This document shows positions 9,157 to 16,665 of a DNA stretch of 64,000 nucleotides, piece after piece. The stretch lies in assembly GCA_018648265.1 (NCBI GenBank), contig JABGRN010000001.1:104214-168213 (forward strand), in the 5' to 3' direction. Within the stretch, counting starts at the first letter, position 1. Every line of letters starts with the position of its first letter. The notes under the pieces are model-generated. The model was not told where the DNA came from and did not search any database. It worked only from the letters and a program-made list of their open reading frames with translations. Source of the DNA: Prolixibacteraceae bacterium (lineage in GTDB: Bacteria > Bacteroidota > Bacteroidia > Bacteroidales > Prolixibacteraceae). A program made the position numbers and the translations under genes.

Positions 9157-9169
9157 CAATTAGCGAAAA

Positions 9170-9994
9170 ATGAATCTGGATAGCGAATATTTATATTTAC
9201 CCAAAAGACACTGGGATAAACACAAACAATGTGAATTGTTTGTCAGACAAATCGAAGAGTTTATTGTAAACGAAGTTTATAATGATTTGCGCTTTCAAAA
9301 ATTTGACTTAGAATCAGTAGATGATTTTAAAGAAGACGAACATATATTCGATTATCTATTGAGAAAAGAAAAGTTTGAGGAGCATGATAACTTTGTGATA
9401 AAAAGCCTTGTCAATGGATTAATAATGGACGTTTGTTATTTTCTGCAGGAGGCTTTATTAGCTTCTAAAAAGATGAGATTGACAGTTGCTTTTTCACTAC
9501 TTAGAAAACCTTTTGTATATCATCTTCCTGTTTTTTTAAGAATATTGTTTGATGAAGATTTTCTGGATAAATTTAATAATGAGGATTCATTTGATGTAAA
9601 CTATATTACCGATAACAAAAAAAAAGATTTAATAAAAAATTCCCTTCCCTATTTACTAGCTTCAAAAACACTTAAGGAAGAAGAAATATTCGATTGGATT
9701 TTCAATCAAAAAGAATCAGATAGTCTCATTAATCTTACAAATAAAGCTTTACACCTATCAACAACGAGAAATAAAAGCAATAAAACAGATATCCAAAATT
9801 TGAATTTTATCTTTTCAAATCCAAGTGACATTGAGAATCTTTGGAATTACATTTATACTAAAATACCAGTACTAATACTCTACTTATTGGAAATTATTGA
9901 GCCTTTGGTGTTTGCGATAATCGAACTACCTGATGGTGTTTATGAAAAGAGAATTGAAGAAAGAATTAAAATAATAACAAAAAACGTTTGCTAA
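9170..9994 (+). CDS. uncharacterised mostly helical protein paired with the trypsin-like protease
   Basis: A 274-residue, acidic and lysine-rich protein without signal peptide. I do not recognise the family with confidence. Visible features: a central MRLTVAFSLLRKPFVYHLPVFLRILFDEDFL segment, which looks like a conserved helical core, and a C-terminal hydrophobic stretch (residues about 235-258) that could be a buried helix or a membrane segment. Its stop codon TAA lies inside the GTTTGCTAAC core box of the attC-like site that follows, so the gene runs right to the cassette end. The 14-bp link to the protease gene suggests a protease-target or protease-sensor pair (inference). Confidence 0.75.
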   Translation: MNLDSEYLYLPKRHWDKHKQCELFVRQIEEFIVNEVYNDLRFQKFDLESVDDFKEDEHIFDYLLRKEKFEEHDNFVIKSLVNGLIMDVCYFLQEALLASKKMRLTVAFSLLRKPFVYHLPVFLRILFDEDFLDKFNNEDSFDVNYITDNKKKDLIKNSLPYLLASKTLKEEEIFDWIFNQKESDSLINLTNKALHLSTTRNKSNKTDIQNLNFIFSNPSDIENLWNYIYTKIPVLILYLLEIIEPLVFAIIELPDGVYEKRIEERIKIITKNVC

Positions 9995-10180
9995 CAAAAG
10001 CTAAATACCATATGGGGTACAGCGGGTATTCGAACCGCAGTTCTTCGTATCAACAACGCCAATTCGTCTTTGACGATTTGGCTTAAAAAATGAAAAAATG
10101 AATAAACGAATTGGCTTAGTGCAACTTGAAAGTGAAGTGCTTAGAAATCCCGTACAGCACTTAGCCAAACAGTTATGTGC
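9986..10180 (+). other. attC-like site between the protease pair and the serine-hydrolase gene
   Basis: Boxes in order: R'' TGCTAAC (9989-9995), spacer AAA, L'' AGCTAA (9999-10004), a structured centre, L' TTAGCC (10161-10166), spacer AAACA, R' GTTATGTG (10172-10179). L''/L' and R''/R' are inverse with few mismatches. The centre carries a perfect inverted pair GCCAATTCGT (10058-10067) / ACGAATTGGC (10106-10115) and a second copy of the arm in between. The span (about 195 bp) is long for an attC but within the reported upper range. GTTATGTG is inverse to CACATAAC at 11517-11524, the end of the next unit. No other gene is seen in this gap. Confidence 0.5.
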
Positions 10181-10228
10181 AATGCAATTGGAGTGTGTAA
10201 TTCAAATGAAGTAAAAAATAAAAAGCCT

Positions 10229-11503
10229 ATGAAACTAAATAAAATTTGCTCGACTTTCATATTGTTTTTAGTTATCATTTCTTCTCTATCCTGCTCTGGA
10301 GACAAGAAAGTACCATTAGAACAAAAATTACAAAATGTACTTGATAATGGAATTAAAAAATATGATGTCAAAGGTGTTTCTGCTGCCATAATTTTTTCTA
10401 AGGATAAGAAATGGACGGGTACAAGTGGGATTTCACATGATACCGTTACCATTAAACCGGATATGCTTTTTGCCATCGGAAGTATAACAAAAAACTTTGT
10501 AGCCTCTCTTACTCTCAAACTCGTAGAAAAAGGCAAACTTTCGCTTGATGACCCTTTATCAAAATGGCTACCTGAGTATCCTCATGTAAACAGTGAAATT
10601 ACAATTAGGCAACTCCTAAACCATACCAGTGGAATTTATATGTTTTGGAGTAATCAAAAAATATGGGATGACCTTATAAAAGACAGGACGAAAATATGGA
10701 CACCTGATGAAGTATTGACCTATATTAAAGAACCTTATTCTGAACCCGGAGAAGGTTTTCGTTACTCAAATACAAACTATTTATTGCTTGCTATGATTAT
10801 AACCAAAGCAACTGAATCAACTCTTTCATCAGAATTTAAAAAACATTTTTGGCAGCCATTGAATATCAATAGTGCTCGTTTGTCGATAGAAGAGAAAATT
10901 CCTGACAACCAGGCTCATGTATTTGGGGATAATTTCAATGATGATGGTTCGTATCTCGATTTGACATTCCTTCCACGAGAATCACATGAAAGTATAACCT
11001 ATGGCTCAGCAGGGATTTTTATGACTGCAGAAGATTTAGCCTTATGGTGCCACTCTCTTTTTGAAGGTAAAATCCTAAATCAGCAATCAATGGATGAAAT
11101 GTTACAATATGTCACCTTCAAGCCAAGCGGCAATATGACCGGGTACGGATTAGGTGTACAACTATTTAAAAAGAAGTATTCAAATGGGAAAAAAGCAATT
11201 GGACATAGTGGTGCTAATATTGGAACTTCAGCTCGTATGGTTTATCTGCCGAAACACCACTTGAGTATTGTGGTTATGATAAATAGCATGAATCACAGAT
11301 GCAATGAATCTATTATCAAAGACTTAACAAATATATCTCTTAAGGAAATAAATGCCTATTCGATAATTCCGAGATTTGATTTTTTCCCTTTGGGTTTTGT
11401 TATAATTGCCGCAGCAGCGTATTGGTTAGTATTTATTATAATTCGTATAAGGCGAAAAAAGAAAAGAAAAATTAGATCAGGGAATATTATGAAACAGGGA
11501 TGA
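10229..11503 (+). CDS. beta-lactamase-family serine hydrolase (class C/PBP4-like) lipoprotein with C-terminal membrane helix
   Basis: From the ATG at 10229 the 424-residue product has a lipoprotein signal (residues 1-22, SSLSC with lipid Cys22). Serine beta-lactamase/DD-peptidase motifs follow: Ser85-x-x-Lys88 in GSITKN, Tyr179-Ser-Asn181 in RYSNTN, and GHSGAN in place of the KTG box. A membrane helix near the C-terminus (FVIIAAAAYWLVFIII) is followed by a very basic tail. Upstream in-frame ATG 10175 lies inside the attC-like core and would hide the signal peptide, so it is rejected as start. Substrate may be a peptide, a D-amino-acid ester or a beta-lactam; sequence does not decide. Bracketed by GTTATGTG and CACATAAC. 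Confidence 0.85.
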   Translation: MKLNKICSTFILFLVIISSLSCSGDKKVPLEQKLQNVLDNGIKKYDVKGVSAAIIFSKDKKWTGTSGISHDTVTIKPDMLFAIGSITKNFVASLTLKLVEKGKLSLDDPLSKWLPEYPHVNSEITIRQLLNHTSGIYMFWSNQKIWDDLIKDRTKIWTPDEVLTYIKEPYSEPGEGFRYSNTNYLLLAMIITKATESTLSSEFKKHFWQPLNINSARLSIEEKIPDNQAHVFGDNFNDDGSYLDLTFLPRESHESITYGSAGIFMTAEDLALWCHSLFEGKILNQQSMDEMLQYVTFKPSGNMTGYGLGVQLFKKKYSNGKKAIGHSGANIGTSARMVYLPKHHLSIVVMINSMNHRCNESIIKDLTNISLKEINAYSIIPRFDFFPLGFVIIAAAAYWLVFIIIRIRRKKKRKIRSGNIMKQG

Positions 11504-11515
11504 TAAATAATAAAA

Positions 11516-11531
11516 ACACATAACAATGTGT
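11516..11531 (+). other. remnant attC-like core after the serine-hydrolase gene
   Basis: ACACAT-AACA-ATGTGT is a 6-bp perfect hairpin. It contains CACATAAC (11517-11524), the exact inverse of GTTATGTG at 10172-10179, as expected for the R'' box of the same cassette. No L boxes or R' box follow before the methyltransferase start at 11561, so the site looks truncated, or the two genes now share a unit. Confidence 0.4.
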
Positions 11532-11560
11532 TTGCCACAAATGAAAAATTAGAGATAATT

Positions 11561-12193
11561 ATGGAACGAATTGTTGAATGTCATCAAGATTATTTTCATG
11601 ATATTGAAAATGCAAATAAATATCTATACGATGCAAAAAATGCTTCAAAGGCAAGATTTAATAATTTTTTGTCTTCTATAAAAAAGTTGGACATTAAGGG
11701 CAAATATTTAGAAATTGGCTCTGGACCAGGAATTATTACACAGGTTGTTGCGACGCAACATCCAAATGTAGAAATTACCGCAAATGATATCTCGCCCGAA
11801 ATGATTAAGCTTGCACAACTGGATTTAACTGAAGATTTAATGACAAGAGTTAAATATATGATTGGAGATGCTTGTGATATAAATTCTATAAAAGATTTAG
11901 GAAAGTTTGATTTGATTTATTCAACTTTTACACTACATCATTGGGATAATGCAGAATTGGCAATAAAAAACTTATACTCAATGCTGAATGATAATGGATT
12001 GATTTATATACATGATTTAAAAAGAGTTAGATGGCTTTATTATATAAAATCTCAAAGTGGTTTTTTCAATTCAATTCGAGCTGCATATAGACCGGATGAA
12101 ATTAAAGCTATGTTGAATAGAATTGGAATTAAAGAATTTGAAATCAGACCAGTTTTTCCGTTTTTTATGCAATCTATTTTGATAAGAAAATAA
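11561..12193 (+). CDS. class I SAM-dependent methyltransferase
   Basis: A 210-residue cytosolic protein with the Rossmann SAM-binding motif I EIGSGPGIIT (residues 51-60), acidic loop motif II (ITANDISPEM) and motif IV FDLIYSTFTLHHWDN. It belongs to the broad methyltransferase domain 11/25 group; the substrate (small molecule, lipid or quinone-like) cannot be told. The ATG at 11561 fits the family start; a GTG at 11528 in frame adds 11 residues and lies in the remnant recombination core, so it is less likely. AT-rich like the other genes of the island. Confidence 0.85.
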   Translation: MERIVECHQDYFHDIENANKYLYDAKNASKARFNNFLSSIKKLDIKGKYLEIGSGPGIITQVVATQHPNVEITANDISPEMIKLAQLDLTEDLMTRVKYMIGDACDINSIKDLGKFDLIYSTFTLHHWDNAELAIKNLYSMLNDNGLIYIHDLKRVRWLYYIKSQSGFFNSIRAAYRPDEIKAMLNRIGIKEFEIRPVFPFFMQSILIRK

Positions 12194-12199
12194 ACATCT

Positions 12200-12338
12200 G
12201 TGTATAACACGCAATATAAAAAACTGGACGAACATATTGGACATGAATATTTTAACATTAAATAATCAGTGAAGTAGATTGAAAGATTGGAGTTTCAAAA
12301 TGCCCAACATTTTAATATTGTCACCGTTATCGGCAACC
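12200..12338 (+). other. attC-like site between the methyltransferase and the beta-propeller-like gene
   Basis: Boxes: R'' TATAAC (12203-12208), spacer AC, L'' GCAATAT (12211-12217), an AT-rich centre, L' ATATTG (12315-12320), spacer TCACC, R' GTTATCGGC (12326-12334). L''/L' share a perfect 6-bp inverse (CAATAT/ATATTG) and R''/R' match in 5 of 6. GTTATCGGC is near-inverse (7 of 9) to GTCGATAAT at 14047-14055, which overlaps the stop of the next gene. This again is the integron pattern of a 5' core matching the 3' core of its own unit. Confidence 0.45.
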
Positions 12339-12380
12339 AAATGAGAGGCACCATATAAACAATGAACCAAAGCTAAAATT

Positions 12381-14054
12381 ATGAAAGTTAAATTTATCAT
12401 TTTCATTTGTTCATTTTGTATTCTTTCATCAGCATATTCACAAAAAGTATTATCGCTTCATCCACTATTTACTGAACAGGATGCCGTATTGATTCCTGAA
12501 ATAGAAGGTTTGTGGAGCATTCAGGATTTTGACATGACCATTTCATTTCAAAAAGCTGGAGACAATTTCTATCTATTAAAATATGGTAGTGAAACAAATG
12601 CATCCACTTTTGAAGCCGTGTTTGTAAAAATAAAGGATGAAATATATCTCGATCTTTGCGGTGTAATGCCAGATACATTAGGTGATGGAGATTATAGGAG
12701 TTCTTTCGTTACCGGGCACTCATTTTACAAAATCAGCATAACAAAAGACATATTGCAACTCCATGAATCAAATTATTCCTGGTTTTACAATTATGCTATG
12801 AAAAATAATTTAACTCTCAAATATGAATGGGTTCAAAACGCTATGTTGTTGACTCTCAAAACAGATGAATTAAAATCGTTTTTAGCGGAACACCAGAATG
12901 AGCAAGAGATCTTTAAAAATTCTATCACATTAATAAGTAATCATAATGATATTGCCGAAAAAACAAATCTTACAAAAAAAGACTCAAAGGTAAAACCCGA
13001 AGCAATTATTTCGCAAAAATGTATTCCAAAATTTCCATTTAAAGATGGCTGGCTTGGTGGAGATGGTGATGTTTCGGTTCCATTAAATGCAACTACAACT
13101 TTATTCCTTTTTAGTGACACCTATGTTGGAAACAAAAATCAACAAAGCAGAAAGGAGCCGGGAATGCAAATGGTCTCAAACACGGTAGCTGTTCAATCGT
13201 GTTTACCCAATAGAGAGACTGATATAAAATATTTCTGGAACAATATGTATTCTAATAATCCAGAACCAATTTTTAAAACCTATACCAAGCGCTATAAATA
13301 TTGGGTGACTGGAGCTTTTATGATTAAAAACGATTTATATGTAGTGCTTGAAAAAGTTGGAAGCAAGCTTGGTGCATCACCTGACGATATTTTCAATTTT
13401 TCGCTTTTAGGATTTACACTGGCAAAAATCAGCAATACCTATGACGCACCTAACGAATGGCAAATTGAATATATTTCCTTGAAGGATTTTGGCAATCCTT
13501 CTATGGGATTAGGGCCTCACATAGTACTTGACGATTATATATATTTCTTTGTAAGTCGTTACGACAAAGCTCAGGTTCTGGTTAGGAAACCAATTGATTT
13601 TATAAATAATCCGGAACAACCTTTTGAATATTATGCCTTGAACAAGACATGGAAAGAAGGTTTAAATACGAATGATATGGAAACGATAGTCAATGGTTTC
13701 AGAAGCACTACGGTTAACTATCATCCGGAAATGAAACAATGGGTAATGATTAGTGATATAAGGTTCATGGACAATAAAATAAAAATGCGCACTGCTCCTG
13801 TATTGACAGGTCCATGGTCTGATGAAATAGTGATTTATGAAATTCCCGAAATAACACCAGGCAATTTATTATATAGTAAATCAAATTTTTGTTACCTGCC
13901 CCGAGAACACATTCAATATTACGATTCAAAAAATCATGTGATGCTCCTTACGTATGACATTAACAATACAAATTTTTCTGAAATATTATCAAGTCCTAAA
14001 ATCTATACTCCCAAGATAATTACAATTCCTTTGAAGAAGAATGGCAGTCGATAA
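12381..14054 (+). CDS. secreted protein with a five-bladed beta-propeller-like domain (DUF4185/DUF5005-like)
   Basis: A 557-residue protein with a signal peptide (residues 1-20, ending SSAYSQ). Residues 20-175 form an N-terminal domain of unknown fold. From about residue 208 the motif FKDGWLGGDGDVSVPL...TLFLFSDTYVGN appears, followed by VSNTVAVQSC and repeated blade-like segments (YINLK-type turns, WQIEYISL, GPHIVLDDYIYFFVSRYDKAQVLVRKP, WVMISDIRF). This resembles DUF4185/DUF5005 propeller proteins that are distant relatives of glycoside hydrolases; the call rests on motif resemblance and no catalytic residues are assigned. Its stop codon overlaps a core-like GTCGATAAT box, making it the last recognisable unit of the cassette-like island. 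Confidence 0.6.
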   Translation: MKVKFIIFICSFCILSSAYSQKVLSLHPLFTEQDAVLIPEIEGLWSIQDFDMTISFQKAGDNFYLLKYGSETNASTFEAVFVKIKDEIYLDLCGVMPDTLGDGDYRSSFVTGHSFYKISITKDILQLHESNYSWFYNYAMKNNLTLKYEWVQNAMLLTLKTDELKSFLAEHQNEQEIFKNSITLISNHNDIAEKTNLTKKDSKVKPEAIISQKCIPKFPFKDGWLGGDGDVSVPLNATTTLFLFSDTYVGNKNQQSRKEPGMQMVSNTVAVQSCLPNRETDIKYFWNNMYSNNPEPIFKTYTKRYKYWVTGAFMIKNDLYVVLEKVGSKLGASPDDIFNFSLLGFTLAKISNTYDAPNEWQIEYISLKDFGNPSMGLGPHIVLDDYIYFFVSRYDKAQVLVRKPIDFINNPEQPFEYYALNKTWKEGLNTNDMETIVNGFRSTTVNYHPEMKQWVMISDIRFMDNKIKMRTAPVLTGPWSDEIVIYEIPEITPGNLLYSKSNFCYLPREHIQYYDSKNHVMLLTYDINNTNFSEILSSPKIYTPKIITIPLKKNGSR

Positions 14055-14078
14055 TCGTGTGTAGGTTGTTAACGACCT
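14047..14078 (+). other. terminal core-like box and 16-bp palindrome at the right end of the island
   Basis: GTCGATAAT (14047-14055) is near-inverse to GTTATCGGC at 12326 at the start of the same unit. It is followed by AGGTTGTTAACGACCT (14063-14078), a near-perfect palindrome centred on GTTAAC. No complete attC fold is seen. From about 14080 to 14140 base composition changes (GC-richer, CTGGCCGCTGCCAGTG), next to the broken GNAT gene. Confidence 0.35.
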
Positions 14079-14123
14079 GGCCGCTGCCAGTGAACCTCTC
14101 GTATCACTTTACGTACGTATCTA

Positions 14124-14486
14124 TCAGATGAAAATAGGACAGGCAGTGTACTGAAGTTCGTTAAATTGTGAAATGCCTTTTTCTTTGGCAAATTTTATTG
14201 CATAATTTACAAGAAAACTCCCAACTCCACTCCCTGTCCTATTATCATCAACCACAACATCTTCAATCCAAGCTTTCCGGCCGCTCGGTATTTTATATAA
14301 AATAAGCATTAAAATGCTAACTATCTCCTTTTCCTTAGTCAGAAAAATATATGAATCTTTTGCTTTAATAATTTCGGTTAGATAATTTTTTGAAGGTATT
14401 TCAGTTTTTGAATTTAGTTGTTGAATTAATTTTTCAAACGCCAACATTACTTCATCATCGATATTATTTAGAAGTAAAATTTCCAT
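14124..14486 (-). pseudogene. GNAT-family N-acetyltransferase, C-terminally truncated
   Basis: A 120-residue product with the core of the GNAT fold: a central strand AWIEDVVVDDNRTGSGVGSFLVNYAIKFAKEKG that contains the acetyl-CoA-binding R-x-x-G-x-G/A motif (here NRTGSGVG). GNATs of this type continue with a strand and an (A)A-x-x-x-Y-x-x-x-G-F helix; here the frame ends after FNELQYTACPIFI, so about 20-30 residues are missing. The lost end coincides with the right border of the cassette-like island. It could be a short functional variant, but a truncated gene is more likely. Confidence 0.55.
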
Positions 14487-14639
14487 AATTAATTTAAAAA
14501 GTCTTTTTGAAAAAAAATCAATTAGTAATTAAAGTTGAAGTGGATGAACAAACAAAAACCTTTTCTCATGCCCAATCATTTTTGTAACTTTTCAATAACA
14601 TTCAGTTATTTATCATTTGTTTTTCGATCATAAGTATTT

Positions 14640-16439
14640 TCAAATTACTCGCTCAAACATTAGCAACCTAACATCCATTACCGATTTTCCAGGTATTTCC
14701 AAAGCTTTCAAAGTCAATTCAATCTTGCCCTTTTCTGCGTGTATTTTTCCAAGTTTTAGAGGTTTAAATTCTTTTATGTAAGAATTCCCCCTAAAAACGC
14801 GATCGTTTTCCATGCCGGTTAATGGAGGATTGAATGATTCTGTAATTTGTCCAATTAATTTGTCGTTACCCATTGACAATTCAAAAGAAGAACCTTCATC
14901 TCCTTCGGGGCAAGTGTAATACAATACAATTTCAAAGTTTCCTTCTTCTACAATTTCCACATCCCAAACAATCTTATCATCCAGGCTAATCCAGTTGGTA
15001 AAAAAAGTGCAATTTGGCGATCTGTTTGAACGTTCGATATTACCATGAGCTATTCCGTCGCGAGCTGGGATTTGGGTAAATTTTGTATCAGGATGCCCAA
15101 GAGGTAACAATCTTTCGTCCTTCACAGGTAGTTCAATTAAAACTTCATTCTTGAATTTTTCCGCAGCCTCCAACATTTGATTCATAATCTGCGGAATTTC
15201 ACTGCTTAAATTATTTACTTGCGCCCGGTCATTTTCAATATCAAAAACTGCCCCGTTATTATCTAACCTGTATTTTTGATTTCGTGTACTTAACTTGTCT
15301 TTCCAATAAGTAAATAAAAACCTGTCATTCCAATTTGGGTTATCCTCTAATAGTAAGGGTTTCAAACTAATACCATCCAGTGGTTTTTTTATTTGAAGGT
15401 CAATTTCTGCCAAATCTGCCAATGTAGGCAACAAATCTATTGCACCCGAAATCTGTTCAATTCTATTTCCTTTTTCAATTTTTCCAGGCCATTTCATAAC
15501 TAACGGTGAACGCACGCCGCCTTCATCCGTCGATCCTTTAATGCCTTTCATCCTGCCATTCCAACGCCAACTGTTTGGACCGTTATCACTAAAATAAAGT
15601 ACAATTGTATTGTCCTCGATGCCAAGCTCCTCAATTTTATTTAAAATCCGCCCCACATTCCAATCGATATTTTCGCACATGGCAAGAGCAGCTTTTGTAT
15701 AGGGTTCATCCTCTCGTTCGGCAATACTGGCTTTCAGTTCTAATTCTTTATCAGTAAACTTATCCCACCATTTATCAGGCACTTGCATAGGGCGGTGAGG
15801 CGTATTAAAAGGAAGGTATAGAAAAAATGGCTTGTCTTTATTTTGTTCCATAAACTGCAAACCATGGTCGGTAAAATCATCGGTAATATAACCGTTGCCA
15901 GTTACCAATTCTCCATTATGTTCCAACATCGGGTTAAAATAGTTTCCCCAATGACCAGAACAAAAACCATAATAATCATCAAATCCGCGCCCGTTGGGAT
16001 GATAAGGATATTGCATTCCATTGTGCCATTTGCCGTAAGCAGCAGTTTGGTAACCGGCGTTTTTAAACACATCGGCAATTGTCGTTTCGTCAAGGTCAAG
16101 CCTTTCGCCACCAAGCGATGTTCCAAATACACCTCCCCTCACATGGTATCTGCCAGTTAGCATCTCGGCCCTGGTAGGAGAACAAACCGGACAAACGTAA
16201 AAATTATTGAAAGTAACACCCTCGGAAGCAAGTTTATCAATATTAGGAGTTTGGAGATTTGTATTCCCACTTAAGCTTAAATCTCCCCATCCTTGATCAT
16301 CTGAAAGGATAATTACTATGTTTGGTTTTATCGATTGTGATTGTTCTTTTGTAAGGCATCCTGTAAATATCAAACTAACTATGAAAGTCAGTGCTAAGAC
16401 TTTTATGCCTAAAATCAAAATATTTGTTTTTTTTCTCAT
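14640..16439 (-). CDS. type I (formylglycine) sulfatase lipoprotein with C-terminal extension
   Basis: A 599-residue arylsulfatase-like enzyme that hydrolyses sulfate esters, probably on a glycan. The lipoprotein signal ends at LIFTGC (lipid Cys28). PNIVIILSDDQGWGDLSLSG supplies the metal-binding Asp pair. The formylglycine motif is Cys86-Ser-Pro-Thr-Arg90 in VCPVCSPTRAEMLTGRY, so it needs maturation by FGE or anSME, neither in this window. KWH, FSDNGP and GGVRSPL motifs complete the S1 sulfatase set. After about residue 480 a beta-sandwich-like extension follows, possibly for substrate binding. Divided from the isomerase-like gene by 226 bp of AT-rich DNA. Confidence 0.92.
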   Translation of the reverse strand: MRKKTNILILGIKVLALTFIVSLIFTGCLTKEQSQSIKPNIVIILSDDQGWGDLSLSGNTNLQTPNIDKLASEGVTFNNFYVCPVCSPTRAEMLTGRYHVRGGVFGTSLGGERLDLDETTIADVFKNAGYQTAAYGKWHNGMQYPYHPNGRGFDDYYGFCSGHWGNYFNPMLEHNGELVTGNGYITDDFTDHGLQFMEQNKDKPFFLYLPFNTPHRPMQVPDKWWDKFTDKELELKASIAEREDEPYTKAALAMCENIDWNVGRILNKIEELGIEDNTIVLYFSDNGPNSWRWNGRMKGIKGSTDEGGVRSPLVMKWPGKIEKGNRIEQISGAIDLLPTLADLAEIDLQIKKPLDGISLKPLLLEDNPNWNDRFLFTYWKDKLSTRNQKYRLDNNGAVFDIENDRAQVNNLSSEIPQIMNQMLEAAEKFKNEVLIELPVKDERLLPLGHPDTKFTQIPARDGIAHGNIERSNRSPNCTFFTNWISLDDKIVWDVEIVEEGNFEIVLYYTCPEGDEGSSFELSMGNDKLIGQITESFNPPLTGMENDRVFRGNSYIKEFKPLKLGKIHAEKGKIELTLKALEIPGKSVMDVRLLMFERVI

Positions 16440-16665
16440 TTGTTTAAAATTTAAAATTGTTTAAAATTTTTCATGAAATTTTCCCTTTCTCAAAAAGAAA
16501 ATTGTACATCAAAATTTCAATTTTTTACGAAGATTGTTTAAATAATTCTAATGAGTTAACATTGGAATCTACGATTCAAACTGCTTAAACTTTTCGAATT
16601 ACAGGCATCTTTTTATAGGAAAATATCTTTATGTCATAATTCACTAAAAGTATCAAAATTTTTAT

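Noticed and set aside
10141..10536. 131-residue minus-strand open frame over the serine-hydrolase start
   Set aside because: Antisense to the signal peptide and active-site region of a clear gene; no family features.
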